Source: Pomacea canaliculata (lineage: Eukaryota > Mollusca > Gastropoda > Architaenioglossa > Ampullariidae). From it: a DNA stretch of 64,000 nt. A model generated the notes under the pieces. It was not told where the DNA came from. It was given only the letters and a program-made list of their open reading frames with translations, and searched no databases. The stretch covers positions 10,869,042 through 10,933,041 of the forward strand of contig NC_037590.1 of NCBI RefSeq assembly GCF_003073045.1. Direction: 5' to 3'. This document shows, piece by piece, positions 61,901 through 64,000 of this stretch; position 1 is the stretch's first letter; the number at the start of each line of letters is the position of its first letter. The position numbers and the translations under genes were made by a program.

Positions 61901-64000
61901 TGAAGAAATTTTGCTTTAATAAATTGGTTCTCTGAGCTTACAGACCTCAAGCACGGAGCCCAGACGCGAGACAACCCACGCAAGAGCGATGGCTAACAAT
62001 CCGTAGAAACCCACTGCGACAGACAATAGACGGATACAATGCACGAAAGAAATGGACTATAAAGCTTGTTCTTACACTCCGTGATAATTACAGTAATTGA
62101 ATTAGTATAAAGTATCTGATACGATGAATTAAAAGTTTTCTATAAATAGTCACTCAGTAATATCGTACCGCTATCAAGCACTAACATAATATAGTTGCAC
62201 AGTGTGTATATCGTTTAGTCAGCCTAGTCAGTGTAGGTGTGCAATTTTGGGAATGGCTTTTGTAGTCATCTGATGAAAACGCACGGGGCTTTCGCAGTTT
62301 TCACGAAAGTTTATAGAAGGTTACTCACCGAGTAATTTTGAGATCAATGGTGGAGCGGAATTCCGAGGCGTTTTTACAGCAACGGTTGGTCTGCATGACA
62401 TCACTAAACGTGACTGCTCCCAGAGCACTCAGTCCCGACGACAACGAACTGCGAGATTAACGAGAAACAAACCGCTAAAATGAGGACAACACTAACTTCT
62501 TGTCGCCATATCCACAACTGCTCGTCACGCTAACGGTCGTCTCCCTCGAGAAGCGGCATCCACAAGCTTAATATAAACAACGCAATAAGGACCTCGTTGT
62601 AACATACTGCAAACTAATGACGTAAGTAACTAAGCTCCACAGTTAGGACGTAAGTGTGACATACCGCATATTATATTTATGATCTTTGTCTATCTAAGCC
62701 ACGTGCTTATGAGGTCGGTGAAGCTAAGGAAAGCCTTTATCAAATCAGTAGCAGATGCTCACCTCAGGCTGCCACTGACGACGCAGGACAAAAATACGCC
62801 AGGAAGGCCGTCAACATGTCCCAAGATGTCCATCACAAAAAGTGGGAGGAGCTGCGATATTAGTATGAGGAGCCTTTAATCCTAGAGCAAAGCAATAGGG
62901 GTCACAGTCTTGACATGTTCTTGCTTTATTTTCAGTGACACAGAAGATAGAGGGGAAAGGGATGCTGAAAGCTGGTGCGGTGTTGTGTCAGACGTGTTCT
63001 TAAGTGCAATGGTTCGTGCATATTGTCCTTTCAAAGGGATCTCACTAATGTATCCATTTTGGTGTGACTGCACTGTGGATGGGGTTGTAACGGGCTTTAT
63101 AACTGCAAGCTTCACTGAAATAGAAACCGATTCCCCTTTCCTTTTTGTCAATTCGTGGGCAATTCTCAAGATTATGATTCTCATAATTTTGAAGCGCCTT
63201 TTAGGTAGAAGAGACTTTTGGAGAGGAAGTTCGACCTTGTGAAGCCTAGCTAAATTCCCCATAATTGTTCAACATCTGGCGGAACTCTTAATCTCACGGC
63301 ATAAAGATGACCCCATCTGTAGACTTCATGGCCACTTATCAGTCAACTCGATGTATATTTGCTTCACTGTGTACCAACAAGAACTCTTAATCGCCTTTTT
63401 GCATGTCTATTTGACGGAAAGGAGATTTCGCACTATGGAGGATTTATATCATTTCCCATCTGGACATGTCCACGTAATACTTCACAACCACTCATTCCAA
63501 CACATTGTTTTTGTTTTTGTAAGACTGTGCGTGCCTCGGATGTACCTACTTGGTCGGTGTTTTCGACGAGGCCAAAAGTAATCGGGTGGCAGTCTGCATA
63601 GAACGCGAACATTTCGATTCCGATCATACAGCAGAAACTAACGATGAGAATCAGTCCCGGCAAGTTTAGGACCAGTGCCCTGCACAGCGAGTCACCTCAT
63701 CATGACATTATTACCATGACCTCGGTCAAGAATAACCTTGCCAGGGCATAGAAACTTGGCGCTTTTATGTTTATAGTAGGGGACATACTCTTGGGGTTTA
63801 CATTATGAGACTCCATCTTTGCGCAATTATACTCTCTTTTAATAATTTATTAATAATATAAATAGCGAAAATGAGTTAATACTGAGAATACTTCATCTCT
63901 ACGGGGTATAAGTCAAGATGAGTAAATTGTCTTCTAATGTTGTTAGTAAAGCATGGTTACATCTGGGCTTTCTTGACGCTAGGGCAAGACAGGCAGCGCT
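58959..64000 (-). CDS. SLC5 sodium:solute symporter (monocarboxylate/multivitamin type), partial
   Basis: SLC5A5/6/8/12-type carriers couple inward sodium to uptake of iodide, vitamins or monocarboxylates at the plasma membrane. Exons in transcription order: from beyond 64000 to 63961, 63679-63550, 62851-62763, 62448-62329, 62013-61946, 61587-61501, 61248-61038, 60146-60049, 59077-58959. Motifs in order: RCLSCPSVKKAQM; a membrane span LVLNLPGLILIVSFCCMIG; FAFYADCHP; DQLLPLFVMDILGHVDGLPG; SGSLSSLSSGLSALGAVTF; YGLLAIALAWVVSRLGSVLE; GPVLGVITFGMFFPWGNK; LVLLLWIGLGAFF; SYMWYTGLGMILVWGPGIVI; DPRLICPIFDKLFPYLPE. One missing base near 61110-61125 is needed to reach the ECPLTLHPTADTTTT loop. The 62448-62329 / 62013-61946 junction is one base out of phase and unresolved. 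The last exon may end at the TGA at 58958-58956 or splice on (GTGAGT overlaps it). The N-terminus is outside the window, so substrate cannot be assigned. Confidence 0.88.

Overview
The window is animal nuclear DNA, most likely from a lophotrochozoan and probably a gastropod mollusc. Genes are split by GT-AG introns, intergenic DNA is AT-rich and full of old LINE tails and small DNA transposons, and the beta-catenin, GH18 chitinase and SLC5 genes have ordinary invertebrate sequences. The phylum is inferred; no marker here fixes the species.

Layout: (1) 344-6310, minus strand: the 5' half of the beta-catenin gene, which runs off the left edge. (2) 6311-8111: a 1.8 kb divergent promoter region shared with the next gene. 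(3) 8041-35755, plus strand: a large gene for a low-complexity nuclear-type protein of about 2,240 residues with one divergent RRM, an RS-rich middle and a Gly/Pro-rich tail. I cannot assign it to a named family. Its longest intron (16018-24537) holds an RTE-type LINE remnant. (4) 35756-40689: intergenic DNA with a good CTCF-like motif. (5) 40690-46488, plus strand: a secreted GH18 chitinase with an intact catalytic motif. (6) 47883-50350 and 51858-53621, plus strand: two tandem paralogous genes for small secreted proteins, each with two copies of a six-cysteine module (C-x6-C-x15-18-CC-x12-21-C-x-C) carried on phase-1 exons. I recognise no known family; this is the best candidate for an undescribed system here. 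(7) 53622-58958: gene-free, repeat-bearing DNA. (8) 58959-64000, minus strand: the C-terminal two thirds of an SLC5 sodium:solute symporter of the monocarboxylate/multivitamin type, running off the right edge.

A striking technical point: in the large RRM gene, the chitinase, both cysteine-rich genes and the SLC5 gene, exon phases close perfectly only if single-base indels are allowed, about one per kb of coding sequence and almost all missing bases, several next to homopolymers. This looks like residual long-read consensus error, not loss of five neighbouring genes, and it has hidden the true proteins.

The genes are mostly unrelated in function: Wnt signalling and adhesion, RNA-associated nuclear protein, chitin turnover, solute uptake. 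The chitinase and the two cysteine-rich secreted proteins lie next to each other on one strand and could share a secretory tissue, but that is inference.
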